Shown: piece after piece, positions 1 through 8,269 of the stretch
How positions within the stretch are numbered: position 1 is the first letter of the stretch
Layout: each line of letters starts with the position of its first letter
Assembly: GCA_910588145.1 (NCBI GenBank)
Contig: CAJUPO010000003.1
Span: 62,001 to 126,000, forward strand
Reading direction: 5' to 3'
Length of the DNA stretch: 64,000 bases
Source: an uncultured Oscillospiraceae bacterium
GTDB lineage: Bacteria > Bacillota > Clostridia > Oscillospirales > Ruminococcaceae
The notes under the pieces: generated by a model
What the model saw: the letters and a program-made list of their open reading frames with translations, nothing else
Database searches by the model: none
Told to the model about the DNA's origin: nothing
Program-made: the position numbers and the translations under genes

Positions 1-901
1 TCTGACTTGCGCCCCATATTGCTTCACGTTCTGCTCCCTCAACATCCATTTTTATAAGGGTTGCTTCATCACCGCCCAGTAAATTATCAACAGAACGGCT
101 TTCTATCATATGGGCTGAATTTCTGTTTGCAAGTGAGGATTGTCTCCCCGCCCTTGAGGAAAACGGAAGCTCAGTTTCCTTGCACCATGCCGCATTATTA
201 TATGCATAAATATGCTTTTTTCCCTCAATATATTTACAAAGCTTTTTAAAGTTTTTCTTATCAGGCTCCATTGCATAAATTCTTACATAACGATTCCTGG
301 TTATTTCAAGAAGTTCCCTTATCGTATCCCCGTTATAAGCGCCCAAATCAACATAATGCTCATTCAGATTAGGCTTTATTATCTTTCTGTAAATATCAAG
401 TTTAGTTGTAGTAATATTCTCAAGATAATCGATATTCCCGCTTATCTTAAAATTAATGATGGATGAAAACACTGTTCTTGAAAAATCATCTGCAAGAAGA
501 TCATAAACCTCTTGAAGCTTATCTTTATTTTCAAGGCAGTATTCATAAGTAAAAAGACCGCTTCCGATTACCGGAACATCAGGAACATATAAAGTATGTT
601 TTTTAGCTATACTCTTGATTCTGTTAATCAGCTCTTCATATCCGGCTGCAAAAGCAAGAACAACAGCAAAATCCTCTTCCTTTTCTTCAACTTCTGAAAG
701 ACGCATTACCTTATACCCTTCAAAATAATGACCTCTTACAAAATCATCACTTGCAAAGATTCCGGTTGTTTTTATACCGTATTTTTTAAACACGGACATA
801 ATCTTCATTGCGCCGTCGCCCATTCCATAAATATAAATAGGTTTATTTTCTTTCTGGAGTTTTTCCCAGCAGGTTACTTTTTCTGTAATAAATTCAAGCA
901 T
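1..901 (-). CDS. FkbM family methyltransferase (C-terminus cut by window edge)
   Basis: Read directly on the minus strand; no stop occurs before base 1, so the C-terminus lies outside the window. The first ~110 residues resemble a nucleotide-binding fold (IYIYGMGDGAMK near residue 22). A SAM-methyltransferase region follows: HYVDLGAYNGDT is the motif I glycine-rich loop and IYAMEPDKKNF the acidic motif II. The section ending IKMDVEGAE is the hallmark of the FkbM family, O-methyltransferases that often act on glycans or secondary metabolites. The start ATG at 901 has only a weak purine-rich site upstream. It lies 25 bases after the preceding gene on the same strand, so the two are probably co-transcribed. 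The substrate cannot be told. Confidence 0.85.
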   Translation of the reverse strand, partial: MLEFITEKVTCWEKLQKENKPIYIYGMGDGAMKIMSVFKKYGIKTTGIFASDDFVRGHYFEGYKVMRLSEVEEKEEDFAVVLAFAAGYEELINRIKSIAKKHTLYVPDVPVIGSGLFTYEYCLENKDKLQEVYDLLADDFSRTVFSSIINFKISGNIDYLENITTTKLDIYRKIIKPNLNEHYVDLGAYNGDTIRELLEITRNRYVRIYAMEPDKKNFKKLCKYIEGKKHIYAYNNAAWCKETELPFSSRAGRQSSLANRNSAHMIESRSVDNLLGGDEATLIKMDVEGAEREAIWGASQ

Positions 902-926
902 TTTATTCACATCTCTTTTAAAATTA

Positions 927-1337
927 TTAAAATTCTGAATCATCTCCGATATTATCGCAGTCGCAGTTTTCTCCCATGCTTCCCATCATGTCACGTCCGC
1001 GTATTCTGTAACGGTCACGTTCCCTGTCCAAATATTGGTCTATAAGCTCAAGAGTTTTTCTTGGGGCTTTAATAGACTTTACTTCCTTAACCGGAGTATC
1101 GGTATCCTTCACATAAAGAATAATCGTTCCGCAGCCAAACATTCTCTGTCCCAGCTTAAGCACAAGCTTCTTGTCTGTTACCTTATAAAGATCAAGTTCA
1201 TCTTCAACAACCGTAAACAAGCCTACTCTTGTAATAAATTTTGTCTTTGTCAGATAATATCTTGTAAACGATAAAGGAAGACCAAACAATGTACGTTTTT
1301 TATCAGTCCAAACATAGTCAAATTCATTCTTTGACAT
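927..1337 (-). CDS. Small PH-domain-like protein
   Basis: 136 residues. I start it at the ATG at 1337 because a perfect GGAGGT lies 8 bases upstream; the longer reading from 1358 has no such site. The pattern of an early basic strand (RYYLTKTKFITRVG), alternating hydrophobic strands, a GxGTIILY turn and a closing helix (RKTLELIDQYLDRERDRYR) resembles bacterial PH-like domains of the YdbS/YdbT type. That is a family guess from strand pattern, not a motif proof. The C-terminus is acidic with two cysteines (CDCDN). The gene precedes the FkbM gene, probably in one transcript. Function unknown. Confidence 0.7.
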   Translation of the reverse strand: MSKNEFDYVWTDKKRTLFGLPLSFTRYYLTKTKFITRVGLFTVVEDELDLYKVTDKKLVLKLGQRMFGCGTIILYVKDTDTPVKEVKSIKAPRKTLELIDQYLDRERDRYRIRGRDMMGSMGENCDCDNIGDDSEF

Positions 1338-1521
1338 ATCGCACCTCCAATTAAACAATTTACCATAAAGAGTCCGAACCTATTTCCAATTCACTGACTA
1401 TTTGGCAGTTTTTTTAATCATTATTTTCATTCTAACATAAACAAACGATTATGTCAATTATTATTTGACAATACAGAAACAATAAAAAAATTTACCATAA
1501 GAAAACCATTTAAAAGTAATG

Positions 1522-1550
1522 GAATATTAAAGTTATTCAATGAATATAAT
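1522..1550 (+). promoter_or_regulatory. Sigma-E-like sporulation promoter before sipL-spoIVA
   Basis: GAATATT at 1522-1528, a 14-base spacer, then AATATAAT at 1543-1550. The known Bacillus/Clostridium sigma-E pattern is KMATAWT, 13-15 bases, CATAYAMT. The -35 matches fully and the -10 differs only at its first base. Sigma-E control of spoIVA is established in Bacillus. The assignment here is by sequence resemblance. Confidence 0.55.
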
Positions 1551-1609
1551 GTTTTAGCAGGTACAAGTCCGAACACAACAGGATTTGGGCAAACATAGGA
1601 GGTATATAA

Positions 1610-3148
1610 ATGGATTTAAAGATCAACCGTGAAATGATCGCCGTTAATGAATGTATTTTCAACGGCGTACAGGAACAGAGTGTAGAGCTTGACTACATTC
1701 TTCCGGATTACTACCCTGATATATTCAAGCTTGTCAAATGCTGCGTAACGCCGTCAATACTGTCATCAAGCATTAACGGAGACACCATATCATATGAACT
1801 TGCAGCAGATATAAAAATTCTTTACTGTTCAGAAAAAAGCAGTGTTCTTCAATGCATTTCACAGAAACAAAGATATACAAAAACCGTACAGCTTGGAGAA
1901 AGTCCTGATAAGCCTGATATAAACATTTCTGCTAAAACCGACCACATCAACTGCCGTGTAGTCAACCAAAGAAGAATTGAAATGCAGTGCGCTGTTTCAG
2001 TAAAAATTAAAGTGTGCGGAGAAAATACTCAGGAAGTCATCTGCGATATTTTCGGAATGAATGCACAGATGAAAAAGATTCCTGTTGAGTATGCCGCTAA
2101 AAAAATATCTGTTCAGAAGTGCGTGACAGTCAATGAAGATATTGAGCTTAACAGCTCTAATCCGCCGGTATTAAGCATAATCAGATGTGAAACTATACTT
2201 GGAAACCCAGATCAGAAATTAGTATCAGGAAAGCTTGTTGCCAAAGGTGAAGCTTCAGTAAGAGTGCTTTACTCCTGCGAAAACGGAATGGAAACAATGC
2301 AGTTTGCGCTTCCCTACAGCCAAATAGTTGATATGGACGGTCTTGACGACAGCTATATCTGCAATATAAAAGCATCCGTAATTTCCTGCGATGTAACGGC
2401 TTCAGCCAATAATGACGGCGATGCAAGAACGCTCAAATGCGAGCTGAAAATAAATCTTTGCTGCACTGCTATGAAGAGTATGCCTGCTATGCTTGTTTCA
2501 GATGTTTACTCTACCGTTTATCCATGTGAATTTGCATCATCAAAGCTTAAAATCGAACAGATTCCAGAAAGCATAAACGAATCTTTCAGAAACAGTTTTC
2601 AGGTTAACTGCGATGAAGGAACAGTTGAATCCGTATACGATTCATGGTGCACTCCTAAAAACATAAATACACAGATAAACGCAGAAGAAAAATGCATTGT
2701 TATTAGCGGAATGCTAAGCTACTGCGTAATGGTAAAGAATGAGAGCGGACGCCCTTCCGTAATTGAAAAAGATGAGGCATTTGAGCAGAAAATTCCTCTG
2801 GAATCAGTAACGCCTGAAAGCACTGCCGAAATATTCGTTGAAATAACCGGATGCAGCTATACAATAACATCTGAAAATAATATCGCATTAAAAGCAGAAA
2901 TCAGAGTTACCGGAAGTCTGTACAAATCATCTCTCTGCCAAGCCGTAACCGACGTACAATTTGATGACAGCGCTAAAAAAAGCCGTGACGGAGATTACGC
3001 TCTTAAACTATATTTCTGCTCTGAAAATGAAGATGTCTGGGATATTGCTAAAAGATACAGTACATCAGTCAGCGCTATAATGGAAGAAAATGATCTTGAA
3101 AAAGAACAGATTACAGACAGCGGAATGCTTCTGATACCGATTGTTTAG
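1610..3148 (+). CDS. sipL: SipL-like spore envelope protein (DUF3794/SPOCS plus LysM)
   Basis: 512 residues. The N-terminus (INREMIAVNECIFNG) and repeated beta-rich segments (DYILPDYYPDIFKLVKC; YSCENGMETMQFALPYSQ) are typical of SPOCS/DUF3794 domains. The last ~50 residues (LYFCSENEDVWDIAKRYS, then a LIPIV ending) form a LysM domain. In Clostridioides difficile, SipL binds SpoIVA through its LysM and is needed to attach the coat to the forespore. The next gene here is spoIVA, 11 bases downstream, which strongly supports the call. No signal peptide, as expected for a mother-cell protein. An AGGAGG site lies before the ATG and a sigma-E-like promoter at 1522-1550. Confidence 0.88.
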   Translation: MDLKINREMIAVNECIFNGVQEQSVELDYILPDYYPDIFKLVKCCVTPSILSSSINGDTISYELAADIKILYCSEKSSVLQCISQKQRYTKTVQLGESPDKPDINISAKTDHINCRVVNQRRIEMQCAVSVKIKVCGENTQEVICDIFGMNAQMKKIPVEYAAKKISVQKCVTVNEDIELNSSNPPVLSIIRCETILGNPDQKLVSGKLVAKGEASVRVLYSCENGMETMQFALPYSQIVDMDGLDDSYICNIKASVISCDVTASANNDGDARTLKCELKINLCCTAMKSMPAMLVSDVYSTVYPCEFASSKLKIEQIPESINESFRNSFQVNCDEGTVESVYDSWCTPKNINTQINAEEKCIVISGMLSYCVMVKNESGRPSVIEKDEAFEQKIPLESVTPESTAEIFVEITGCSYTITSENNIALKAEIRVTGSLYKSSLCQAVTDVQFDDSAKKSRDGDYALKLYFCSENEDVWDIAKRYSTSVSAIMEENDLEKEQITDSGMLLIPIV

Positions 3149-3159
3149 GAGGAACGCAA

Positions 3160-4635
3160 ATGAAGAATGACATTTACAGCGATATTGCCAGAAGAACCGG
3201 AGGAGATATTTACATAGGCGTTGTCGGACCTGTAAGAACAGGAAAGTCAACTTTTATAAAACGCTTTATGGAATCTTTGGTTATTCCCAATATAGAAAGT
3301 GATTTTAAAAAAGAAAGAGCGATTGATGAACTTCCTCAGTCAGCAGCCGGAAAGACTATCATGACGACCGAGCCTAAATTTATACCTGAAGAAGCTGTTG
3401 AGGTCAAGCTGGAGGACGGCGCTGCATTTAGAGTTAGACTCATCGACTGCGTTGGTTATATTGTTCCCAGTTCAATAGGCTATATCGAAAACGAAGCTCC
3501 AAGAATGGTTGTAACTCCCTGGTTCGATGAAGAAGTACCGTTTAATATGGCTGCCGAAGTCGGTACTCAGAAGGTTATTTCAGAGCATTCAACAATAGGG
3601 CTTGTTGTCACTACTGACGGAAGCATTTCTGATATTCCGAGAGAGGAATATGAAGAATGCGAAGAAAGAGTCATCAACGAACTTAAAAGCATAAATAAAC
3701 CGTTTGTGGTTATCATGAACTGTACCAATCCAGAAAGTGAATCAGCACGAACAATGTGCGCCGAGCTTACAGAAAAATACGAAGCAACTGTAATTCCCGT
3801 TAATTGCATTTCCTTAAATGAAAATGACATTAAAGACATTATAAGACAGATCCTCTTTGCTTTTCCGGTTAAAGAAATCAATATAAGCATGGAAAAATGG
3901 ATTACCGGTCTTGAAAAAGGTCACTGGCTCAAGGAAAATGTTTTTTCAGCCGTCAGAGAAGCTGCCCAGAACGTATTCTGCATAAAAGATGTAAGAGATA
4001 CTGCTGAAAAGATAAAGCTATGCAAATATGTAAACACTGCCTCCGTCAGCGGAATGGACCTTGGATGCGGCAGTGTAACGATTCAGGTTAATCTTGACAG
4101 CAGCCTGTTTTATAAAATACTTGGGGAAGCTACCGGAATCGAAATCGTCAATGAAAGTGATCTTCTTCCTGTTCTTACTGAACTCAATAAAATCAAAAAG
4201 CAGTATGAAAAAATCAAGCCTGCTCTTGACGAAGTTGAAGCTACCGGATACGGAATCGTTATGCCTGATATTGACGAGCTTTCACTTGAAGAACCTGAAA
4301 TTATAAAACAAGGCGGTAAATACGGGGTTAAGCTTAAAGCCTCTGCACCATCAATTCACCTTATGAAAGCAGCTATTAATACAACTGTCAGTCCTATTGT
4401 CGGAACAGAAAAACAGAGTGAAGAACTTATTATGTATCTGCTGTCAGGATTTGAAGAGAATCCTAAAAAAATATGGGAATCAAATATTTTCGGAAAATCT
4501 CTGCATGAACTTGTCAATGAAGGACTTCATAACAAGCTCTATAAAATGCCGGTAGAAGCCAGAATGAAGCTTCAGGAAACATTACAGCGCGTTATAAACG
4601 AAGGCTGCAGCGGACTTATTTGTTTTATACTTTAA
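3160..4635 (+). CDS. spoIVA: Stage IV sporulation protein A, coat-basement ATPase
   Basis: 491 residues, the normal family length (492 in B. subtilis). SpoIVA is a TRAFAC-class protein that hydrolyses ATP to polymerise over the forespore surface and anchor the coat. The Walker A motif is GPVRTGKST near residue 23. A Walker-B-like strand LIDCVGY sits near residue 100, and a TTDGS segment near residue 150. The C-terminal ~60 residues, which in Bacillus interact with SpoVM, end in CSGLICFIL. It starts at an ATG preceded by AGGAGG and follows sipL by 11 bases, so the two form an operon. A complete spoIVA in a cellulolytic Ruminococcus-type genome argues for a spore programme or a recent one. Confidence 0.97.
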   Translation: MKNDIYSDIARRTGGDIYIGVVGPVRTGKSTFIKRFMESLVIPNIESDFKKERAIDELPQSAAGKTIMTTEPKFIPEEAVEVKLEDGAAFRVRLIDCVGYIVPSSIGYIENEAPRMVVTPWFDEEVPFNMAAEVGTQKVISEHSTIGLVVTTDGSISDIPREEYEECEERVINELKSINKPFVVIMNCTNPESESARTMCAELTEKYEATVIPVNCISLNENDIKDIIRQILFAFPVKEINISMEKWITGLEKGHWLKENVFSAVREAAQNVFCIKDVRDTAEKIKLCKYVNTASVSGMDLGCGSVTIQVNLDSSLFYKILGEATGIEIVNESDLLPVLTELNKIKKQYEKIKPALDEVEATGYGIVMPDIDELSLEEPEIIKQGGKYGVKLKASAPSIHLMKAAINTTVSPIVGTEKQSEELIMYLLSGFEENPKKIWESNIFGKSLHELVNEGLHNKLYKMPVEARMKLQETLQRVINEGCSGLICFIL

Positions 4636-4724
4636 ATTTATTTTTCATTGAATATTATTGAAGCTGTTACAGAAAATATACATTGTACAGTTTAAGTACA
4701 CAACCAGAATGGAGATTATTATTT

Positions 4725-5150
4725 ATGAATGACGAACAGCTTCTTAATATGATAATGAAAAATTCGGAAATGGGATGTATTGGTATCGACAGTGTTATAA
4801 AGCATACAGAAAATGTTGACCTGATTCATTCACTTTCCTCCCAGAGAAAAGAATATGACAGCATATACCGTGAGGCTCTTGAAAAGCTAAGCCAAAAGAA
4901 TTATAAACCAGAGCATCCCGGAAAAACAGCAGTTATATCTTCAGAAATTATGAGCTTTGTAAAAACTGCCGCTGATGACTCGCCGTCGAAAATCGCTGAA
5001 ATGATGATCAACGGCAGTACTATGGGAGTAACTAAAATAACAAAAGGAATCAGCGGATACAGCGGAAAAAATAAAAATATAACCTCCCTTGCCGATAAAC
5101 TCCTAAAGACAGAGCAAAATAACATTGAGGAAATGAAAAGATTTCTTTAA
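4725..5150 (+). CDS. Helical protein of unknown function after spoIVA
   Basis: 141 residues, almost entirely predicted helix, no signal peptide or membrane segment. The upstream ATG at 4683 lacks a ribosome site; the ATG at 4725 has GGAGA about 10 bases upstream, so I use it. The N-terminal half (LLNMIMKNSEMGCIGIDSVIKH, continuing to ALEKL) recalls ferritin-like four-helix proteins of the DUF2383 kind, but metal ligands are not clear. It lies 89 bases after spoIVA on the same strand and a strong terminator closes the group, so it may be read with the sporulation genes. Function unknown. Confidence 0.65.
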   Translation: MNDEQLLNMIMKNSEMGCIGIDSVIKHTENVDLIHSLSSQRKEYDSIYREALEKLSQKNYKPEHPGKTAVISSEIMSFVKTAADDSPSKIAEMMINGSTMGVTKITKGISGYSGKNKNITSLADKLLKTEQNNIEEMKRFL

Positions 5151-5186
5151 AAATCAGTTATGCAGCATATTAAGATATAGATTAAA

Positions 5187-5222
5187 AGCAGACGCATAAA
5201 AAATGCGTCTGCTTTCTTTTTT
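5187..5222 (+). terminator. Intrinsic terminator of the sipL-spoIVA group
   Basis: Perfect 11-bp stem AGCAGACGCAT / ATGCGTCTGCT around a 5-A loop, followed by a T-rich run. It also faces the convergent flavin reductase gene. Confidence 0.9.
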
Positions 5223-5271
5223 GAAAAGTAATTTTCCAGCTTATTAAAGTAAAGCCGGAAACAACATTACC

Positions 5272-5844
5272 CTATCTTTTTTTATTCTTTTTTCTTACAG
5301 AAAAACCGAAGTCTCCTAATTTTCTTCCAAGCGCAAAATATTCTCCGTGTGCATACGCAGCCAGTCCGCATTGCTGTAAATTCAATTTACCTTTGCTGTC
5401 AATATAACGTTCTTCTATATCTGCTCCGACTATTTCCGCAATAAACATTTCGTGCGTACCCAGATGAATAACTTGTTTTACTTTACATTCCAAGCATAAA
5501 GGCGACTCTTCAATCAGCGGAGCATTGAGTTTTTCGGCTGGAACTGCATGAAATCCGCAGCTTTTAAATTTATCAACTTTCGCACCGGTTTTTACACCGC
5601 AAAAATCAGCCTTTTTCACTAATGCAGAAGTAGTAAGATTAATTACAAATTCTCCTGATTCTTTTATTATATTATATGAATATCTCTCCGGTCTTACGGA
5701 AATATATGTCATAGGAGGCTTGGTATTTATAATCCCAGTCCAGCCGATAGTAATAATATTTGGCTTTTCCAAAGTACCGCATGATACCATAACAGGCGGT
5801 ACAGGAGATAAAAGAGTTCCCCCGTTCCAAAAGACTTTCCCCAT
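5272..5844 (-). CDS. Flavin reductase family protein (FMN-binding split barrel)
   Basis: 190 residues. The opening GTLLSPVPPVMVSCGTLEKP and the segment TIGWTGIINTKPPMTYISV match flavoredoxin/flavin reductase proteins, which bind FMN in a split beta-barrel and pass electrons from NAD(P)H to flavin or a partner. Further family marks are SGEFVINL and the late HGEYFALGRKLG. The ATG at 5844 has GGAGG 10 bases upstream. The C-terminal KKNKKR tail is a simple basic extension. The gene stands alone between a convergent sporulation cluster and divergent rpmE; its partner is unknown. Confidence 0.9.
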   Translation of the reverse strand: MGKVFWNGGTLLSPVPPVMVSCGTLEKPNIITIGWTGIINTKPPMTYISVRPERYSYNIIKESGEFVINLTTSALVKKADFCGVKTGAKVDKFKSCGFHAVPAEKLNAPLIEESPLCLECKVKQVIHLGTHEMFIAEIVGADIEERYIDSKGKLNLQQCGLAAYAHGEYFALGRKLGDFGFSVRKKNKKR

Positions 5845-5922
5845 TTTTTAATAACCTCCGTATCTAATCTTTTTTAAATTATAGCATAACAAAAAAATTT
5901 TTTCAATATTATAAAAAAAGAC

Positions 5923-5951
5923 TTGATTTTTTTTATAATATATGGTATAAT
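5923..5951 (+). promoter_or_regulatory. rpmE promoter with extended -10
   Basis: TTGATT (5923-5928), 17 bases, TATAAT (5946-5951), with TG at 5943-5944 giving an extended -10. About 90 bases of leader follow before the start codon. Confidence 0.85.
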
Positions 5952-5957
5952 CTCAAA

Positions 5958-6047
5958 TGTTAGTGAATTATCTATGGCACTACTGTCTAAAGTAACTGAT
6001 GGGCTGCTATGTTAATCATAAATTGTTCATAGAAAGAGGTGACAGTA
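5958..6047 (+). promoter_or_regulatory. Candidate L31 mRNA leader
   Basis: The ~90-base leader between the promoter and rpmE can form a stem of ATGGCA (5974-5979) with TGCTAT (6005-6010) enclosing about 25 bases. L31 leaders that autoregulate rpmE are known in Firmicutes. Membership in such a class is inferred from position and one stem only. Confidence 0.35.
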
Positions 6048-6251
6048 ATGAGAGACGGAATCCATCCTCAGTTTGAAAAAACAACTATCACTTGCCACTG
6101 CGGCAACGTAATTGAGACTCGTTCTACTAAGAAGGATATCAAGGTAGAAATTTGTTCAAAATGCCATCCGTTCTTTACAGGCAAGCAGAAGCTTGTTGAT
6201 ACAGGCGGACGTGTTGACAGATTTAAGAAGCGTTTCAACATTAATAAGTAA
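6048..6251 (+). CDS. rpmE: 50S ribosomal protein bL31, zinc-binding form
   Basis: 67 residues. It starts MRDGIHPQF and keeps the zinc ligands in CHCGN near residue 16 and CSKCHPFFTGKQK near residue 36, so this is the C+ (zinc) type rather than the zinc-free YkgM type. The ATG at 6048 is chosen over the in-frame GTG at 6039 because that GTG lies inside the Shine-Dalgarno site AGAGGTGA. It has its own extended -10 promoter and terminator. Confidence 0.97.
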   Translation: MRDGIHPQFEKTTITCHCGNVIETRSTKKDIKVEICSKCHPFFTGKQKLVDTGGRVDRFKKRFNINK

Positions 6252-6255
6252 TTTT

Positions 6256-6287
6256 AAAGGACGGCTTAAGGTCGTCCTTTTACTTTT
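6256..6287 (+). terminator. rpmE terminator
   Basis: Stem AAAGGACG / CGTCCTTT (6256-6263 and 6273-6280) with a 9-base loop and a T-rich tail just after the rpmE stop. Confidence 0.85.
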
Positions 6288-6335
6288 ATAAACTTGCAAA
6301 TTACATATATGATAATAAAAATTACGGAGAAAACT

Positions 6336-6965
6336 ATGAATTATAAAACCATTGATTCACCTGTAAGCTGTTCATTTATAGAAAAACGCTCCGAGTTTAT
6401 CGGATATCTATGTCCTGTAAAAACTAATGAACAGGCTGTTGACTTTATTAATAAAATTAAATCAGAACACCGTAAAGCAAAGCATAACGTATATGCTTAC
6501 ATATTAAGAAATAACAATATTATTCGTTATTCTGACGACGGAGAACCCCAGGGAACAGCCGGAGTCCCTGTTCTCGATGTACTTCAGAAACAAGGACTAA
6601 CCGATGTCTGCTGTGTTGTAACCCGTTATTTCGGAGGAATACTTTTAGGCGGCGGTGGTCTTGTAAGAGCATATTCCCACAGCGCTTCACTTGCCGTATC
6701 ACAATCCCGTATAATGAATATGTTTAGCTGTTACTCAGTAAAGCTTACCATGGATTATGACCTTTATGGAAAAGTGAGTTATGTACTTCCCGAATTTGAG
6801 ACAAAACAAACTGGCTCAGATTTCGGCAATAAGGTAATTTTAAATCTTAATGTCAAAGATGAATTGTATGACTCATTTATAAAAAAACTCACCGATATTA
6901 CCAATGGAAAAATTGTTATTGAAAAGCTTGAAGAACTGTATGATGATTTTTCTGAAATGAAATAA
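6336..6965 (+). CDS. yigZ: YigZ/IMPACT family protein
   Basis: 209 residues from the ATG at 6336, which has GGAG 6 bases upstream; the earlier ATGs at 6294 and 6309 have none. The family core is complete: EFIGYLCPV, KAKHNVYAY, YSDDGEPQGTAG, then VTRYFGGILLGGGGLVRAY. The fold is an RNase-PH/EF-G-domain-IV-like pair with a C-terminal DUF1949-type ferredoxin-like half. Members relate to eukaryotic IMPACT, an inhibitor of Gcn2; the bacterial role is unsettled. It follows the rpmE terminator and is convergent with the LytTR regulator. Confidence 0.93.
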   Translation: MNYKTIDSPVSCSFIEKRSEFIGYLCPVKTNEQAVDFINKIKSEHRKAKHNVYAYILRNNNIIRYSDDGEPQGTAGVPVLDVLQKQGLTDVCCVVTRYFGGILLGGGGLVRAYSHSASLAVSQSRIMNMFSCYSVKLTMDYDLYGKVSYVLPEFETKQTGSDFGNKVILNLNVKDELYDSFIKKLTDITNGKIVIEKLEELYDDFSEMK

Positions 6966-6981
6966 TAATTCCCTGCTCTTT

Positions 6982-7674
6982 TCAGCATAATCTGCTCCGG
7001 ACATTCTTACGGTTATTTTTACTTATTTCCAGTACAGAACCATTTGAAAGCTCAACACTATTGAAACTGCTGTTTATAATATACTGAAGATTTACCATAA
7101 TTCCTCTTCTTATCACAACAAAATGCTGCTTTAACTGCTCAGCCACTTCATTAAATGTACCGTAAAAAGGTATTTCCTTATTTAAAGTGTGAATTACTAT
7201 TTTCTTTCGGCTGCTTTCAAAATAAAGTATCTCGTTAATTAATATACGGTGCTTTACGTTTTCAAAGTTATATTCAAACGTCTTATTATTCTCATAAAAA
7301 TATATAAAAAATTTCGTAAGACATGAATATACCTTTTCTTCACTCAGAGGTTTTATAAGAAAATTAAACGGCTGAACATCAAAAAGCTCCATAGCATAAT
7401 CGCTTCTTGATGATATAAACACAATCTGCATTTTAATATTTTTAAAATAATTCCTTATTTTTACGCTTAGTTCTATTCCGCTCATTTCAGGAAATTCTAT
7501 ATCCAGAAAAATCAACTTATATTCATCTCCTTGTGCCCGCTCCATAAAATCCTCACAGGAGGTAAAAACATCACAGCGAATATTATAATCATATTTCATA
7601 TCATATTTTCCGATTATTCTTTTTAAATTACCGCATACAGTTTCGTCGTCATCTATAACCGCAATATTAATCAT
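6982..7674 (-). CDS. LytTR-type response regulator (orphan)
   Basis: 230 residues. The receiver domain (1-120) has the acidic pocket VIDDDE at 6-11 and the phospho-acceptor Asp in FLDIEFPEMSG near residue 57; the conserved Lys is in LIKPLS near 105. The C-terminal LytTR DNA-binding domain (130-230) has VKHRILINEILYFES and the typical RRGIMVNL. No histidine kinase lies nearby. It begins 37 bases after the IbrB-like gene on the same strand, with no terminator or convincing promoter between, so it is probably the third gene of that operon. Such regulators bind pairs of 9-bp direct repeats; repeats of that spacing occur elsewhere in this window. Confidence 0.92.
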   Translation of the reverse strand: MINIAVIDDDETVCGNLKRIIGKYDMKYDYNIRCDVFTSCEDFMERAQGDEYKLIFLDIEFPEMSGIELSVKIRNYFKNIKMQIVFISSRSDYAMELFDVQPFNFLIKPLSEEKVYSCLTKFFIYFYENNKTFEYNFENVKHRILINEILYFESSRKKIVIHTLNKEIPFYGTFNEVAEQLKQHFVVIRRGIMVNLQYIINSSFNSVELSNGSVLEISKNNRKNVRSRLC

Positions 7675-7711
7675 TTAATTTCACCTTTTTAATTTATATC
7701 AATTTGCTGAA

Positions 7712-8269
7712 TCATACATTTTGCAGTTCTTTATCTGGATTCAATTCTGAATTATCGTTTTCAGGAACCCATGCCTGCCCAAACTTTATATCTTTAAACA
7801 GCGCTGCAAGTCCAGTAATCTGCTTTAAACGCAGTATTTCATCCATATCCATTCCAAGATGTTTGGATATCCAAGAATCAGATCTGCCAAGCTCATGCAG
7901 TTCTTTGACAATGTTGGACATAAGATCAACATCATGCGCACCTCTTGCACGATTATGACGGATTGTACTTGCCATTCGCTGAGCAAGGGGCTTATCGATT
8001 ACAGAAATAGGCAGCATACCCTTTTCACGTTTATAAATATCCTCGTGCTCAATCATAACTCTGTACCGGTGAAATCCATCTACTATAACATACATATCAT
8101 CCTTTTTAGAGTAATAACATACAACCGGCATAGTATAACCGTCTTCTTTTATGCTGTTATACAGCAGTTCCAGTTCAGGCGGCGCAATAGCATTCGGGTT
8201 ATATGAGTTTGGTATTACCTTTTCTACCGGTACTGCAAATACATTATATACAGGGCTTTTCCATTCCAT
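7712..8269 (-). CDS. IbrB/YbdM-like ParB-fold protein
   Basis: 185 residues. The N-terminal ParB/Srx fold has VIPNSYNPNAIAPPELELLY and the box VIVDGFHRYRVM, then TIRHNRARGAHDVD, the GxxRR-like segment of ParB proteins. A helix-turn-helix-like part follows (WISKHLGMDMDEILRLKQ). The start ATG overlaps the stop of the upstream PAPS-reductase-like gene by one base (TAATG), so translation is coupled. The same pair occurs in E. coli as ybdN-ybdM and ibrA-ibrB. IbrB helps activate eib surface-protein genes. A C-terminal extension of ~25 residues is not recognised. Confidence 0.85.
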   Translation of the reverse strand: MEWKSPVYNVFAVPVEKVIPNSYNPNAIAPPELELLYNSIKEDGYTMPVVCYYSKKDDMYVIVDGFHRYRVMIEHEDIYKREKGMLPISVIDKPLAQRMASTIRHNRARGAHDVDLMSNIVKELHELGRSDSWISKHLGMDMDEILRLKQITGLAALFKDIKFGQAWVPENDNSELNPDKELQNV

